Positions 17,382 to 25,558 are shown, counted from the stretch's first letter. The stretch is 64,000 nucleotides of DNA from Clostridiales bacterium (GCA_018365455.1 JAGZJZ010000001.1:1-64000), one strand, 5' to 3'. Made by a program: numbers and translations. Notes: generated from the sequence alone by a model not told the origin.

Positions 17382-17449
17382 ATCTAAAGACCTCCTGCTG
17401 TATTTGATGCCTTTATTTTAGCAGGAAAACCACTTGCTTACAGTGAGGA

Positions 17450-17496
17450 ATGATGACCCGAAATGACGATATAGAATCGTAAATATTTGTCATCAT
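17450..17496. promoter_or_regulatory. Inverted repeat upstream of gldA, possible operator
   Basis: ATGATGAC at 17450-17457 and GTCATCAT at 17489-17496, perfect 8-bp arms 31 bp apart, upstream of the glycerol operon. Position and symmetry suit a dimeric activator or repressor; no binding protein is proven. Confidence 0.35.
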
Positions 17497-17580
17497 ATTC
17501 CCAAATGGTAATTTCATGAACTACTGTGATGCACAGCTTATGAGTCAGCCTGAAATTTGTGCGTAAGAATATGAACGCGG

Positions 17581-17683
17581 TGGAAAACTATGCTGCGAAG
17601 GAAATTCGGGGTGGTGGAAAACTATGCTGCGAAGGAAATTCAGGGTGGTGGAAAAACTATGCTGCGAAGGAAATTTGACGCAG
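17581..17683. repeat. Three 34-bp tandem repeats upstream of the UvrC-N-like gene
   Basis: Near-identical 34-bp units start at 17581, 17615 and 17649, each containing GTGGAAAACTATGCTGCGAA followed by GGAAATT. The third has one extra A and then diverges. Because 34 is not a multiple of three, each unit reads in a different frame, so the repeats do not encode a repeated peptide. Just upstream (17525-17580) is a possible worn copy of the dispersed element (TGTGATGCACAGC). The rest of 17382-17752 holds no other gene I can support. Confidence 0.85.
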
Positions 17684-17752
17684 CGGCAAAACTATATTAT
17701 GATAAGGAAAAGCGGTATGAAACCAAGGATAAAACGGAGGCATGGTACGCCT

Positions 17753-18712
17753 ATGACAGAACAGGTGAAAGAGAAATTAGAACATCTTCCGGATGCACCC
17801 GGAGTCTATAAAATGCTGGATGGAAAAGGAAAAATTATATATATCGGGAAGAGTAAGTGCCTGAAGAAACGTGTGAAGTCATATTTTGTGGAGACGCCCA
17901 AATGGGATAAGGTAAATCGGATGGCACCATTTATAAAAGATCTCGATTATGTGATCACGGATACCCATTTGGAAGCAATGCTTTTAGAATGTGAACTTAT
18001 TAAACAGATACGCCCCTACTTTAATGTACTGATGAAATATGATGACCGCTATGTTTACCTGAAGGTGGGCAGGGCATATCCCGATAAACTGTTATCTGTT
18101 GCCGGTCACAGGGAAGAAAACTGCTTTGGTCCATTTCGCAGCAGAAGTACTTTGTTGGAGATTATTGACTTCATGAAAAATATATACCCGGTAGAAAAAA
18201 TAAAAAGAACCTACCAGCTGACCTATCATATCTTTCCAAAGCCGCTCACCCGGGAAAGCTGGGAGGAAACACAGCAGGCGCTAATGGAATTCTGCATAAA
18301 GGGTTCTGTACGGGAACAGTTTTTAAGACAAGCACAAAAGACAATGAGTAAAGCGGCACAGGCTGAAAAATATGAAACAGCTGCCTTCTACCGGGATTTA
18401 ATCCAGTATCTGCAATATCTGAAAAAGGGTCTGGATTCTTATGAGAACTGGATGAAAAGCCATGTGATGCTGAATCTGGAAACAGACGCTGGAAGAAAAC
18501 TGTTCTATATTGTAAAAGGCCGTGTGATACATAAAAAGACATTTTTGCAGGTGCTGCCCACGGTAAAGCAGGAGTTCCGAAAGGAAAGCCTGGAGATCTT
18601 ATCAATGATTACGGATAATCTGGACCATAAGGGAAATATTGATTACTGCGATATCATCTATAGTGAAATGAGAGGTCAGCCTTCGGAAAAAATAGAGATC
18701 GAGTTTATGTAA
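17753..18712 (+). CDS. GIY-YIG nuclease, UvrC N-terminal/Cho-like
   Basis: A 319-residue protein. Residues 8-95 are a GIY-YIG catalytic domain (GVYKMLDGKGKIIYIGKS, then KKRVKSYF and the RPYFNVL end). Residues about 195-240 resemble a UvrB-interacting UVR segment (AAQAEKYETAAFYRDLIQYLQ). The C-terminal RNase H-like endonuclease and helix-hairpin-helix parts of full UvrC (about 600 residues) are missing, as in Cho, the 3'-incising homologue. The start is ATG 17753, giving the UvrC-like N-terminus; the GGAGG at 17737 is slightly far (11 bases). An alternative is any small UvrC-N-like nuclease of unknown substrate. Confidence 0.8.
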   Translation: MTEQVKEKLEHLPDAPGVYKMLDGKGKIIYIGKSKCLKKRVKSYFVETPKWDKVNRMAPFIKDLDYVITDTHLEAMLLECELIKQIRPYFNVLMKYDDRYVYLKVGRAYPDKLLSVAGHREENCFGPFRSRSTLLEIIDFMKNIYPVEKIKRTYQLTYHIFPKPLTRESWEETQQALMEFCIKGSVREQFLRQAQKTMSKAAQAEKYETAAFYRDLIQYLQYLKKGLDSYENWMKSHVMLNLETDAGRKLFYIVKGRVIHKKTFLQVLPTVKQEFRKESLEILSMITDNLDHKGNIDYCDIIYSEMRGQPSEKIEIEFM

Positions 18713-18713
18713 A

Positions 18714-18752
18714 AAGATGCAATCAACAATATTATTCCGTTGATTGCATCTT
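18714..18752. terminator. Bidirectional terminator between convergent genes
   Basis: AAGATGCAATCAAC and GTTGATTGCATCTT form a 14-bp perfect stem. The T tract (TTTTT) lies on the minus-strand side, so it mainly ends the minus-strand XRE-desulfoferrodoxin transcript. Confidence 0.8.
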
Positions 18753-18822
18753 GCTGCAATTCAATTTGAAAATTTTGCCTCGTAAAATGTGGTCGAATAC
18801 ATGTCAAAAAGAATATAATGCA

Positions 18823-19401
18823 CTATAAGGCAAACAATCCATGATTGCTGCAGCAGATATAAAATTTTCCGCTCCTGATTTTTGGAATGCGGAGTTCGGC
18901 ATTTTGTTCCGGGTATAATTTGATTAACTGAAGCCGGTCACAGGTGACATAGGCGGCAAAGGTCAGATAGTGTTCTCTGGTCATGGGATGATCCAGAGTG
19001 ATATAAGATTCATCATCTATGTCTGCTGCCGTTATTATGTGGTGCTCATCTGCTGCTTTTACTTCCAGGGGCTCCAATTTTCGTCCGCAGCAGGAAAGCT
19101 CTGCTTTAGCCGTGCTGGTCAGAACATTTCCGCAAGTCGGGCACATATAGAACTTTACTCTTTTCATATTTCCTCCATCTGTATGATTCGGGTCTAAATC
19201 GCCCTGTAATATTTTTTCAATGTTAACGCCTAATATATGGGACAATTCACTAAGCAGTGAAACATCGGGACATCCAAGCCCTCTCTCCCACTTGGAGATG
19301 GTCTTGTCACTGATATTCATAGCATCTGCAATTTCCTTTTGTGTCATGTTCTTTTCTTTTCTCAGTTCCAATATCAGCAGACCCACTTTATTACAATCCA
19401 T
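18823..19401 (-). CDS. XRE helix-turn-helix fused to a desulfoferrodoxin (superoxide reductase-like) domain
   Basis: A 192-residue fusion. Residues 6-62 are a Cro/C1 helix-turn-helix (MTQKEIADAMNISDKTISKWERG). Residues 80-192 match desulfoferrodoxin: a rubredoxin-like Cys4 centre (Cys87, Cys90, Cys104, Cys105) and the ligands of the catalytic iron centre (His in EHH at 120/121, His138, His144, Cys183/184, His187 in CCSNHG). It may be a redox- or superoxide-responsive transcription factor. The start is ATG 19401, since GGAGGTG is its ribosome-binding site. A nuclease-like gene is 50 bp upstream on the same strand. Iron binding and regulation are inferred. Confidence 0.8.
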   Translation of the reverse strand: MDCNKVGLLILELRKEKNMTQKEIADAMNISDKTISKWERGLGCPDVSLLSELSHILGVNIEKILQGDLDPNHTDGGNMKRVKFYMCPTCGNVLTSTAKAELSCCGRKLEPLEVKAADEHHIITAADIDDESYITLDHPMTREHYLTFAAYVTCDRLQLIKLYPEQNAELRIPKIRSGKFYICCSNHGLFAL

Positions 19402-19450
19402 TATATTCACCTCCTGTAATCAGCATATGCCACTGGGCAAAATTTTGCAA

Positions 19451-20203
19451 TCAACGCTCCGTAGAGTAGGTGTACAATTTTCCCGCTTTTCCCGTTCTTT
19501 GAACAACTTCTAAGTAATACAGTACATTTAACGCCAGCTGTGCTTTGGAAAGAGACAGCTTAGAAGCAGATTTAAAGTCTTTGGATGTAAAATCGGATTT
19601 TAGTCCAGGGGGAATTAGTTTGTGGTAATCTTTTGGACTGTCTATAAAGATTTCATCCGTTAAACCAATGGGTATCCGTTCACAACGTGAAGATCCCTTC
19701 TTCTTATCTCTGCTCCATCCGTCCAGATAGCGGTACTCTTCGATCTCGATCATGGCAATGGTCAGCTTAATTCTGGGATTTTTAAGAAGTTCCTTTATTT
19801 TGTACAACTCATGGAAGATGTCATAATAACTGCCGCGTCTGGGGCTTTTTCTAGGCTGTGATACCTCTCCTGTCGTCTTATCGATCCACAGAAGCCATTT
19901 GGTGCTGGCGATTGGATATACGATACGCACGTCACAGACCTTGGTAAATACCTCCAGTTTTTTCCTAAGCTTGTTAAAATTCTGGGTTTGTATTTCAATA
20001 ATCTCCCGTTCCGACTTAATATCTGCCACATAAGACTCCACCCGTACCTCCTGGTGTTCTATTCGAGGTTCATAGTATTCTTTTAACACAGCATGGAGTG
20101 TCTTTTCTGACAGTGTCCCGATGCCGTTGAAGTTTTTGCTGCCATATCGAATCTTTTGACAGGCATTTAGAAAGCGCTGTTGTTTGTTTTCCAAGTCATT
20201 CAT
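19451..20203 (-). CDS. Conserved hypothetical protein, possible PD-(D/E)XK-like fold with winged helix
   Basis: A 250-residue soluble protein I do not recognise by name. Residues 33-80 read like a restriction-endonuclease core: an N-terminal helix with acidic residues, a strand ending VADI (Asp61), then REIIEIQT (Glu70-Ile-Gln72) and a basic helix, i.e. D...E-x-Q in place of D...E-x-K. The C-terminal 60 residues (DFTSKDFKSASKLSLSKAQL ... VVQRTGKAGKLYTY) look like a winged helix. A DNA- or RNA-cleaving role is a hypothesis from motif spacing only. It is probably co-transcribed with the XRE-desulfoferrodoxin gene 50 bp downstream. Confidence 0.6.
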   Translation of the reverse strand: MNDLENKQQRFLNACQKIRYGSKNFNGIGTLSEKTLHAVLKEYYEPRIEHQEVRVESYVADIKSEREIIEIQTQNFNKLRKKLEVFTKVCDVRIVYPIASTKWLLWIDKTTGEVSQPRKSPRRGSYYDIFHELYKIKELLKNPRIKLTIAMIEIEEYRYLDGWSRDKKKGSSRCERIPIGLTDEIFIDSPKDYHKLIPPGLKSDFTSKDFKSASKLSLSKAQLALNVLYYLEVVQRTGKAGKLYTYSTER

Positions 20204-20453
20204 AATCTTATTAATCTGTCCTTGTCTTTAAAGTTTCTATTTTCATTTCTAATTCTCATATACCCTATAAGCATACAACGTTGCAGCGGGTATTGTAAAT
20301 AGTAAATGAAATAAAATACAGCTTTATTAGAAATAAAAACCATAGGATTATTCAAATAATAAAAAAAAGATGTCACAACCGGCTGATCGAGCTGTCTAAT
20401 TAAGTGTAACGATTAAAAAGGCATATTTTGTGCAATGATCAAGGAGGATAAGA

Positions 20454-21137
20454 ATGAACAATAAGGTGATTTTAGAGTTTTTAACACTGCTGCAGGAGCA
20501 TAATTCATTTGAGTGGATGCAGGAAAATAAAAAACTGTACCAGGAAGCAAAAGGAGAATTTGAAAGTCTGATCGGGGAAATGATCGTTAGGATTTCGGCA
20601 TATGACGAATCAGTGGCGTGGCTAAGTGCAAAAGACCTGGTCTTCCGTTTAAACCGGGATACCCGATTCAGTAAGGATAAATCTCCTTACAACCCCTCTT
20701 TCCGGGCACATATTTCATCGGCGGGGCGTCTTCCCATTCCGGCGGGGTATTTTATCTGTATCAAGCCAGGGGAATCTATACTTGGCGGAGGCGTCTTCGC
20801 CACGCAGTTCCCGGATGCCACCACTATGGTGCGGGATTATCTGACAGGTCACGGCGAAGCATTTATGGGTATAATTAACAGCAGGGATTTTCAGGAGAAT
20901 TTCCAAGTACTTGGGGAAAAGCTGAAGAATGTGCCCAGGGGTTATGACAAGGACCATCCCCTTGCTGAATTCCTGAAGCATAAATCCTGGGATCTGGAAT
21001 ATGCCATCTGTGATGCACAGTTTGAAGATGTGGATGGATTTTTAGATCTGTCCGTGGATATCTTCCATAAAATGAAGCCTTTTAATGATTATTTAAATCA
21101 GGCTCTGGCTTCATTTACCATGCCTCAGAGGCCGTAA
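20454..21137 (+). CDS. DUF2461 (TIGR02453) family protein
   Basis: A 227-residue cytosolic protein matching DUF2461 throughout: FLTLLQEHNSFEWMQENKK at the start, FRLNRDTRFSKDKSPYNPSF, GYFICIKPGESILGGGVF in the middle. These are the family signature blocks. Function is not established in any member I know. AAGGAGG precedes the ATG. It is a single-gene unit: a nuclease-like gene lies divergently 250 bp upstream, and a palindromic element lies downstream. Confidence 0.85.
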   Translation: MNNKVILEFLTLLQEHNSFEWMQENKKLYQEAKGEFESLIGEMIVRISAYDESVAWLSAKDLVFRLNRDTRFSKDKSPYNPSFRAHISSAGRLPIPAGYFICIKPGESILGGGVFATQFPDATTMVRDYLTGHGEAFMGIINSRDFQENFQVLGEKLKNVPRGYDKDHPLAEFLKHKSWDLEYAICDAQFEDVDGFLDLSVDIFHKMKPFNDYLNQALASFTMPQRP

Positions 21138-21159
21138 CCACTGACCAGACTGTGCCGTA

Positions 21160-21301
21160 ATTCATTCCTGCCACTTGTACCACTTTGCGGCATATTAGTT
21201 CCAAATTCAGGTTAGATAGCCCGCTATGTGCCCATAATTTGGAACTAATCTCCCACAAACTACGACGCACAGCTGTCGGAAAGCAATTTTAGAATACGCT
21301 C
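21160..21301. repeat. Full-length palindromic intergenic element (hairpin family)
   Basis: A long inverted repeat whose inner arms ATTAGTTCCAAATT (21194-21207) and AATTTGGAACTAAT (21236-21249) are perfect. The outer arms (CCTGCCACTTGTACCACTTT and the ACGACGCACAGCTGTCGGAA side) are imperfect. The apex holds TAGCCCGCTA, and the right end TACGCTC resembles the CACGCTC end of other copies. It shares the segment from apex to right end with the copy at 22949-23053. Confidence 0.75.
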
Positions 21302-21406
21302 TGGCAGACAGAACTTTGAATAGGCAGATACAGTTACTATGTATATCCATAGGGTGTGGGAAGTAAGTGTACATTTAAATAAATAAAAAAATGTCCCGGA
21401 AGTAGT

Positions 21407-21435
21407 TTGACAATAGAAATAATTTATTTTAAAAT
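21407..21435 (+). promoter_or_regulatory. Promoter of the ferredoxin-type protein gene with flanking inverted repeat
   Basis: TTGACA (21407-21412), 17-bp spacer, TAAAAT (21430-21435). An inverted repeat CAATAGAA (21411-21418) / TTCTATTG (21438-21445) brackets the -10 and overlaps the -35, a typical repressor operator position. Confidence 0.65.
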
Positions 21436-21491
21436 ACTTCTATTGCAATAAGAAATGAAACAGGTGTAATATACTGAGAAAGCGTGGAAAA

Positions 21492-22763
21492 ATGGGACAT
21501 ATTACTTCAAAAGAAGCTTATAAAAATCTGGAGGAACGTATAAACTGGTTTACGCAGGGTGCTCCTGCTTCCCAAACACTCTATAAGATCCTGGAGGTTT
21601 TGTATTCGGAAAAAGAAGCAAAATGGATCTCACTGCTGCCGGTGCGGCCTTTTACGGCTAAAAAGGCGGCACAGATCTGGGGGACGACCGAATTAAAAGC
21701 AGAAAAAGTGCTGGATCACCTTTGTGAGAAAGCCTTGCTGGTAGATTCTTTTCACAATGGACAGCGAAAATTTGTAATGCCGCCGCCTATGGCTGGGTTT
21801 TTTGAATTTGCCCTGATGAGGACCAGGGGGGATATTGATCAGAAATATTTAAGCGAACTGTATTATCAGTACATGAATATGGAGGAGGATTTTGTAAAAG
21901 ACCTCTTCTATGCTACTGAAACCAGACTTGGACGGGTATTTGTACAGGAACCGGTTTTGTCTACAGAAAATACACTCCATATTCTGGATCATGAGCGGGC
22001 AAGCCATATTGTGGAAGAGGCAAAATACATCGGGCTTGGCACCTGCTACTGCAGGCACAAGATGTACCATGCGGGGCATCCCTGTGAAATTGATGCTCCC
22101 TGGGATGTCTGTCTGACTTTCGGAAATGTGGCACGTTCCCTTGCAGAGCACGGCGGACATGCCAGGCTGATCTCAAAAGAAGAGGCATACGATGCGCTGG
22201 AACGCTCTTATGCGTCCAATCTGGTACAGATCGGTGAAAATGTAAGGGAAGATCCAATGTTTATCTGTAATTGCTGTGGATGCTGCTGTGAGGCCTTACA
22301 GGCAGCAAGGAAGTTCAGCCCCATGCAGCCTGTGGCAACTACAAATTATATCCCTGAGATAGCCAAAGATAAATGTATCTCCTGCGGCAAGTGTGCGAAG
22401 GTTTGTCCTATTCTGGCAATAAAGATGGAGGACAAGAATGCGGTCATTGATACGGATATTTGCCTGGGCTGCGGTGTGTGTGCCGGTAACTGCCCCACAA
22501 AAGCCATTGAAATGAAACGCCGGGCGGTACAGATTATTACCCCGGTAAACAGTACCCATCGGTTTGTACTGCAGGCAATCGAAAAAGGAACCCTTCAGAA
22601 TCTGATTTTCGATAATCACGCCTTTGCAAACCATAGGGCGATGGCAGCTGTCTTCGGAACTATTTTAAAACTTCCGCCGGTGAAGCAGATGCTGGCAAGC
22701 AAACAGATGAAATCCATTTATCTGGATAAACTGCTGTCCATGAAGAAGAAAAAGACAGAATAA
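21492..22763 (+). CDS. 4Fe-4S ferredoxin-type protein with N-terminal winged-helix-like region
   Basis: A 423-residue protein. Residues 25-100 resemble a winged helix (KAAQIWGTTELKAEKVLDHLCEKALL). Residues 180-275 contain two unusual cysteine groups (CYCRHKMYHAGHPC; CNCCGCCCEAL). Residues about 290-345 hold two classical 4Fe-4S sites (CISCGKCAKVCP and CLGCGVCAGNCP). It is probably a cytosolic redox or electron-transfer protein; no partner enzyme is adjacent. The ribosome-binding site is weak (AAAGCGTGG). Some homologues are annotated only as 4Fe-4S binding proteins, so function stays open. A strong promoter and terminator make it monocistronic. Confidence 0.8.
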   Translation: MGHITSKEAYKNLEERINWFTQGAPASQTLYKILEVLYSEKEAKWISLLPVRPFTAKKAAQIWGTTELKAEKVLDHLCEKALLVDSFHNGQRKFVMPPPMAGFFEFALMRTRGDIDQKYLSELYYQYMNMEEDFVKDLFYATETRLGRVFVQEPVLSTENTLHILDHERASHIVEEAKYIGLGTCYCRHKMYHAGHPCEIDAPWDVCLTFGNVARSLAEHGGHARLISKEEAYDALERSYASNLVQIGENVREDPMFICNCCGCCCEALQAARKFSPMQPVATTNYIPEIAKDKCISCGKCAKVCPILAIKMEDKNAVIDTDICLGCGVCAGNCPTKAIEMKRRAVQIITPVNSTHRFVLQAIEKGTLQNLIFDNHAFANHRAMAAVFGTILKLPPVKQMLASKQMKSIYLDKLLSMKKKKTE

Positions 22764-22811
22764 GTCTATTGTGATGATCTGAGATAACAGCATGAAAAAC
22801 ACTACTAAAAA

Positions 22812-22857
22812 GGGAGCAATCCGCTTGTGGTTCATACAGCGGATTGCTCCCTTTTTT
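22812..22857 (+). terminator. Rho-independent terminator of the ferredoxin-type gene
   Basis: GGGAGCAATCCGC (22812-22824) pairs perfectly with GCGGATTGCTCCC (22839-22851), followed by six T residues. Confidence 0.95.
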
Positions 22858-22948
22858 AGATAATCATTTTCATTTATAAGATTGAATATGATTAGGAATC
22901 ATAAAACAAGCCATTACCGGCATCTGTATATCCATAAAGATACATATC

Positions 22949-23053
22949 TGCCCCGAATTCAGATTACGTAGCCCGCTGCGCGCCCTTCATCCGGGACAAA
23001 TCTCCCACAAAGTGTGATGCACAGCAGCCAGAAAGCAATTTTCAAACACGCTC
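22949..23053. repeat. Copy of the palindromic intergenic element
   Basis: Shares with 21160-21301 the order: GAATTCAG, GTAGCCCGCT, then GGGACAAATCTCCCACAAA, GATGCACAGC, AGAAAGCAATTTT and the CACGCTC end. Arms CCCCGAATTC and CCGGGACAAA are only partly complementary, so this copy is worn on its left side. It lies seven bases from the RNase J stop codon. Confidence 0.7.
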
Positions 23054-23059
23054 TAATGT

Positions 23060-24727
23060 TTATACTTCCATTATGATTGGAAGTATCATCGGTGATCTTT
23101 TTATTTTTTTCCACAGGAAATCTCCAAGATCATCCCGGAGTGCTGACTTAATCTTTCCCCAGTCCGTTATTTTCTTCTTGTTACAGCGTTCCAGTGTATC
23201 AGCGGCAAGGCTGCGCAGCTGGGACATTAATTCCTCGGATTCCCGTACATATACAAATCCTCTGGAGATGATATCCGGTCCGGCCAGAACCTGGTTGGTG
23301 TCTTTTTCCAGTGTAACGGTAACCACCATAATGCCATTTTCAGACAAGCTCTGTCTGTCGTGCATGACAATATTCCCCACATCACCAATGCCTAATCCGT
23401 CTACCATGATGCCTCTGGCTGGAACCTTTCCGATGACAGAGGCCTTTTCTTCGGAAAGTGCCAGCACGTTTCCGCATTCAATCAGAAATGTGTTTTCTTT
23501 TGGAATGCCAAGTGCTTGTGCCAGATTTGCCTGGGCTGCCCGGTAGCGGTATTCCCCATGCATTGGCACCGCATATTTCGGGTGAACAAGGGAATAGATC
23601 AGTTTGATTTCTTCCTGGCAGGCATGTCCTGATACATGGGTATCCTGGAAGATTACATTGGCACCCTTCATGGATAATTCATTTATAATTTTCGAAACGG
23701 CCTTTTCATTTCCGGGGATTGGCGTTGAACTTAAAATAATCGCATCCCCGGGTTTTACCGACACTTTTTTATGCGTGGAATCCGCCATACGGGACAGAGC
23801 CGCCATGGATTCTCCCTGGCTTCCGGTTGTGATTAAAACCAGTTTTTCATCGGGATAGTTTTTCATAAGATCGATATCGATTAGAGTATTCTTTGGAATT
23901 TTCACATAGCCCAGGTCTGAGGCAATCCGAATTACGTTGAGCATACTGCGCCCCTGCAGGATTACTTTTCGTCCAAATTTATATGCCGTGTTAATAATCT
24001 GCTGCACCCTGTCGATATTGGAAGCAAAGGTAGCAACGAAGATACGGTGTGACTTATTTTCCTCAAACAGCGTGTCGAATGTTTTTGCAACCTTAATCTC
24101 AGATGGGGTAAAGCCCGGGCGCAAAGCGTTGGTACTGTCACACATCAGTGCCAGCACGCCTTTTTTACCCAAGGCACCCAAACGCTGCAGGTCAATGGCA
24201 TCTCCAAATAACGGTGTATAGTCGATCTTAAAGTCACCCGTATGCACAATGATACCTGCGGGTGAATAGATTGCCAGTGCGCTGGCATCGGCAATGCTGT
24301 GATTCGTTTTGATAAATTCAATCCGGAATGATCCCAGAGTGATAATGCCGCCGTGTTTTACCACTTTGCGGCGGGTGTTTTTCATTAAATGCGCCTCTTC
24401 CAGCTTATGTTCGATCAATCCCATTGTAAGCTGGGTTGCATAAATCGGTATATTGATCTGGGGCAGGATATATGGCAGAGCCCCAATATGATCTTCATGA
24501 CCATGAGTAATAACAAATCCCTTTACTTTAGCCTTATTTTCGATCAGATAAGTGACATCCGGAATTACTTTGTCAATGCCAAGCATTTCTTCATCCGGAA
24601 ATGAAATTCCGCAGTCTACGACGATAATACTGTCCTCGTATTCAAATGCGGTAATATTCATACCTATTTTATCAAAGCCTCCCAGCGGGATAATTTTTAC
24701 GCTTCCTGTATTTGTGTTTTTTTTCAA
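23060..24727 (-). CDS. rnj: Ribonuclease J
   Basis: A 555-residue metallo-beta-lactamase/beta-CASP nuclease with the zinc motif HGHEDHIGALPY, HTGDFKID, and the beta-CASP blocks (MCDSTNA, TTGSQGESMAAL, HVSGHA, PMHGEYRH-like PMHGEYRYR). It processes and degrades mRNA and rRNA precursors by 5'-3' exo- and endonuclease activity in the cytosol. The start codon is TTG 24727, six bases behind AGGAGG. Whether it is J1 or J2 cannot be told from this window. It stands alone on the minus strand with a decayed gene fragment upstream. Confidence 0.95.
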   Translation of the reverse strand: MKKNTNTGSVKIIPLGGFDKIGMNITAFEYEDSIIVVDCGISFPDEEMLGIDKVIPDVTYLIENKAKVKGFVITHGHEDHIGALPYILPQINIPIYATQLTMGLIEHKLEEAHLMKNTRRKVVKHGGIITLGSFRIEFIKTNHSIADASALAIYSPAGIIVHTGDFKIDYTPLFGDAIDLQRLGALGKKGVLALMCDSTNALRPGFTPSEIKVAKTFDTLFEENKSHRIFVATFASNIDRVQQIINTAYKFGRKVILQGRSMLNVIRIASDLGYVKIPKNTLIDIDLMKNYPDEKLVLITTGSQGESMAALSRMADSTHKKVSVKPGDAIILSSTPIPGNEKAVSKIINELSMKGANVIFQDTHVSGHACQEEIKLIYSLVHPKYAVPMHGEYRYRAAQANLAQALGIPKENTFLIECGNVLALSEEKASVIGKVPARGIMVDGLGIGDVGNIVMHDRQSLSENGIMVVTVTLEKDTNQVLAGPDIISRGFVYVRESEELMSQLRSLAADTLERCNKKKITDWGKIKSALRDDLGDFLWKKIKRSPMILPIIMEV

Positions 24728-24761
24728 TTGAAACCTCCTAAATGTATGCTATTCATATTGT

Positions 24762-24935
24762 TTACAGCCATTTGTTGAAATTATTCATCAGTTGCGGTAT
24801 GTCTGGCGGTTTAGCCAAATGATAATTCATACCGGATTGTAATGCCATGTCTACGTCTTTGGCAAATGTATTTGCAGTCATGGCGATAATGGGTATCGTT
24901 TTTGCATAGAATTCTGAAACCTTTCCAGTGCTCTC
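24762..24935 (-). pseudogene. Remnant of a receiver domain (hybrid kinase or response regulator 3' end)
   Basis: Minus-strand translation of this interval gives the C-terminal half of a CheY-like receiver: KTIPIIAMTANTFAKDV, then ALQSGMNYHLAKPPDI, ending KWL and a TAA at 24764-24762. IAMTAN is the conserved Thr/Ala switch and LAKP the conserved Lys. There is no start and the phosphoacceptor half is missing, so it is a deletion remnant. The rest of the 372-bp gap up to 25099 holds two hairpins and no gene. Confidence 0.65.
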
Positions 24936-24942
24936 TTTCATT

Positions 24943-24970
24943 CAGTGCCGGTTCTGCCTGACCGGCACTG
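24943..24970. other. Hairpin CAGTGCCGGT/ACCGGCACTG
   Basis: A 10-bp perfect inverted repeat with an 8-nt loop, at the edge of the receiver-domain remnant. There is no T tract on either side; it may mark the deletion junction or be a leftover terminator. Confidence 0.4.
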
Positions 24971-25042
24971 AGTGCCTGTGACTCGTATTCCGACCAGTCT
25001 TAGGCAGATAATAAGATTTGACTTATTAAAATGTAAAAGGAA

Positions 25043-25081
25043 GCCCGAAGTTTACGTAATATTGTTATGTAAACTTCGGGC
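25043..25081 (-). terminator. Terminator downstream of dtd
   Basis: GCCCGAAGTTTAC (25043-25055) pairs perfectly with GTAAACTTCGGGC (25069-25081). On the minus strand it is followed by CTTCCTTTT. Confidence 0.8.
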
Positions 25082-25099
25082 ATTCCTACAGCTTTGAAG

Positions 25100-25537
25100 T
25101 CAGGATTCTAAGACGATCGTAAATGGTCCATCATTACATAACTCAACTTTCATGTCGGCTCCAAAACTTCCTTTTTGTACATTCGGAACCTGCTTTTTAC
25201 ATTCTGCAATGATGTATTCATACAACTCTTCTGCCATCTTTGGTTCTCCGGCTTCTATGAAACTCGGGCGGTTGCCCTTCTTACAGTTTGCGTATAGCGT
25301 AAATTGTGAAATCAGCAGCAGGCTTCCACCTACATCCTTTAAAGACAAATTAGTCTTGCCGTTTTCGTCTTCAAAAATGCGAAGCCCCGTCATTTTCTTT
25401 ACCAGTGCATCCGCTGTTTGCCGGCTGTCTGTCTGGCTGATGCCAATCAGGACAAGGAAACCTTTTTCGATGGATCCAATGACCTGGGAATCAACTTTTA
25501 CGCAGGCATTTGTCACTCTTTGAATTACAAATTTCAT
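25100..25537 (-). CDS. dtd: D-aminoacyl-tRNA deacylase
   Basis: A 145-residue protein of normal DTD length with the family start [15 protein letters not shown], the active-site block [10 protein letters not shown] and the C-terminal [11 protein letters not shown] (Gly-cisPro equivalent, GPFT). It hydrolyses D-amino acids (and glycine mischarged on tRNA-Ala) from tRNA, acting as a chirality checkpoint in the cytosol. The ribosome-binding site is weak. It follows the cytidylate kinase-like gene by 21 bp on the same strand and ends in a hairpin terminator. Confidence 0.95.
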   Translation of the reverse strand: MKFVIQRVTNACVKVDSQVIGSIEKGFLVLIGISQTDSRQTADALVKKMTGLRIFEDENGKTNLSLKDVGGSLLLISQFTLYANCKKGNRPSFIEAGEPKMAEELYEYIIAECKKQVPNVQKGSFGADMKVELCNDGPFTIVLES

Positions 25538-25558
25538 CTTACGTGGTGCCCTTTCTGA

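Noticed and set aside
17581..17683. Possible CRISPR-like array
   Set aside because: The 34-bp units are directly contiguous with no unique spacers, only three copies exist, and no cas gene is near.
17590..17811. Open frame of 73 codons across the tandem repeats
   Set aside because: It is created by the repeats, overlaps the start of the Cho-like gene and has composition unlike a protein.
23073..23546. Plus-strand frame of 157 codons over RNase J
   Set aside because: Antisense shadow of a well-supported conserved gene with matching codon phase; the same applies to the other long antisense frames over minus-strand genes.
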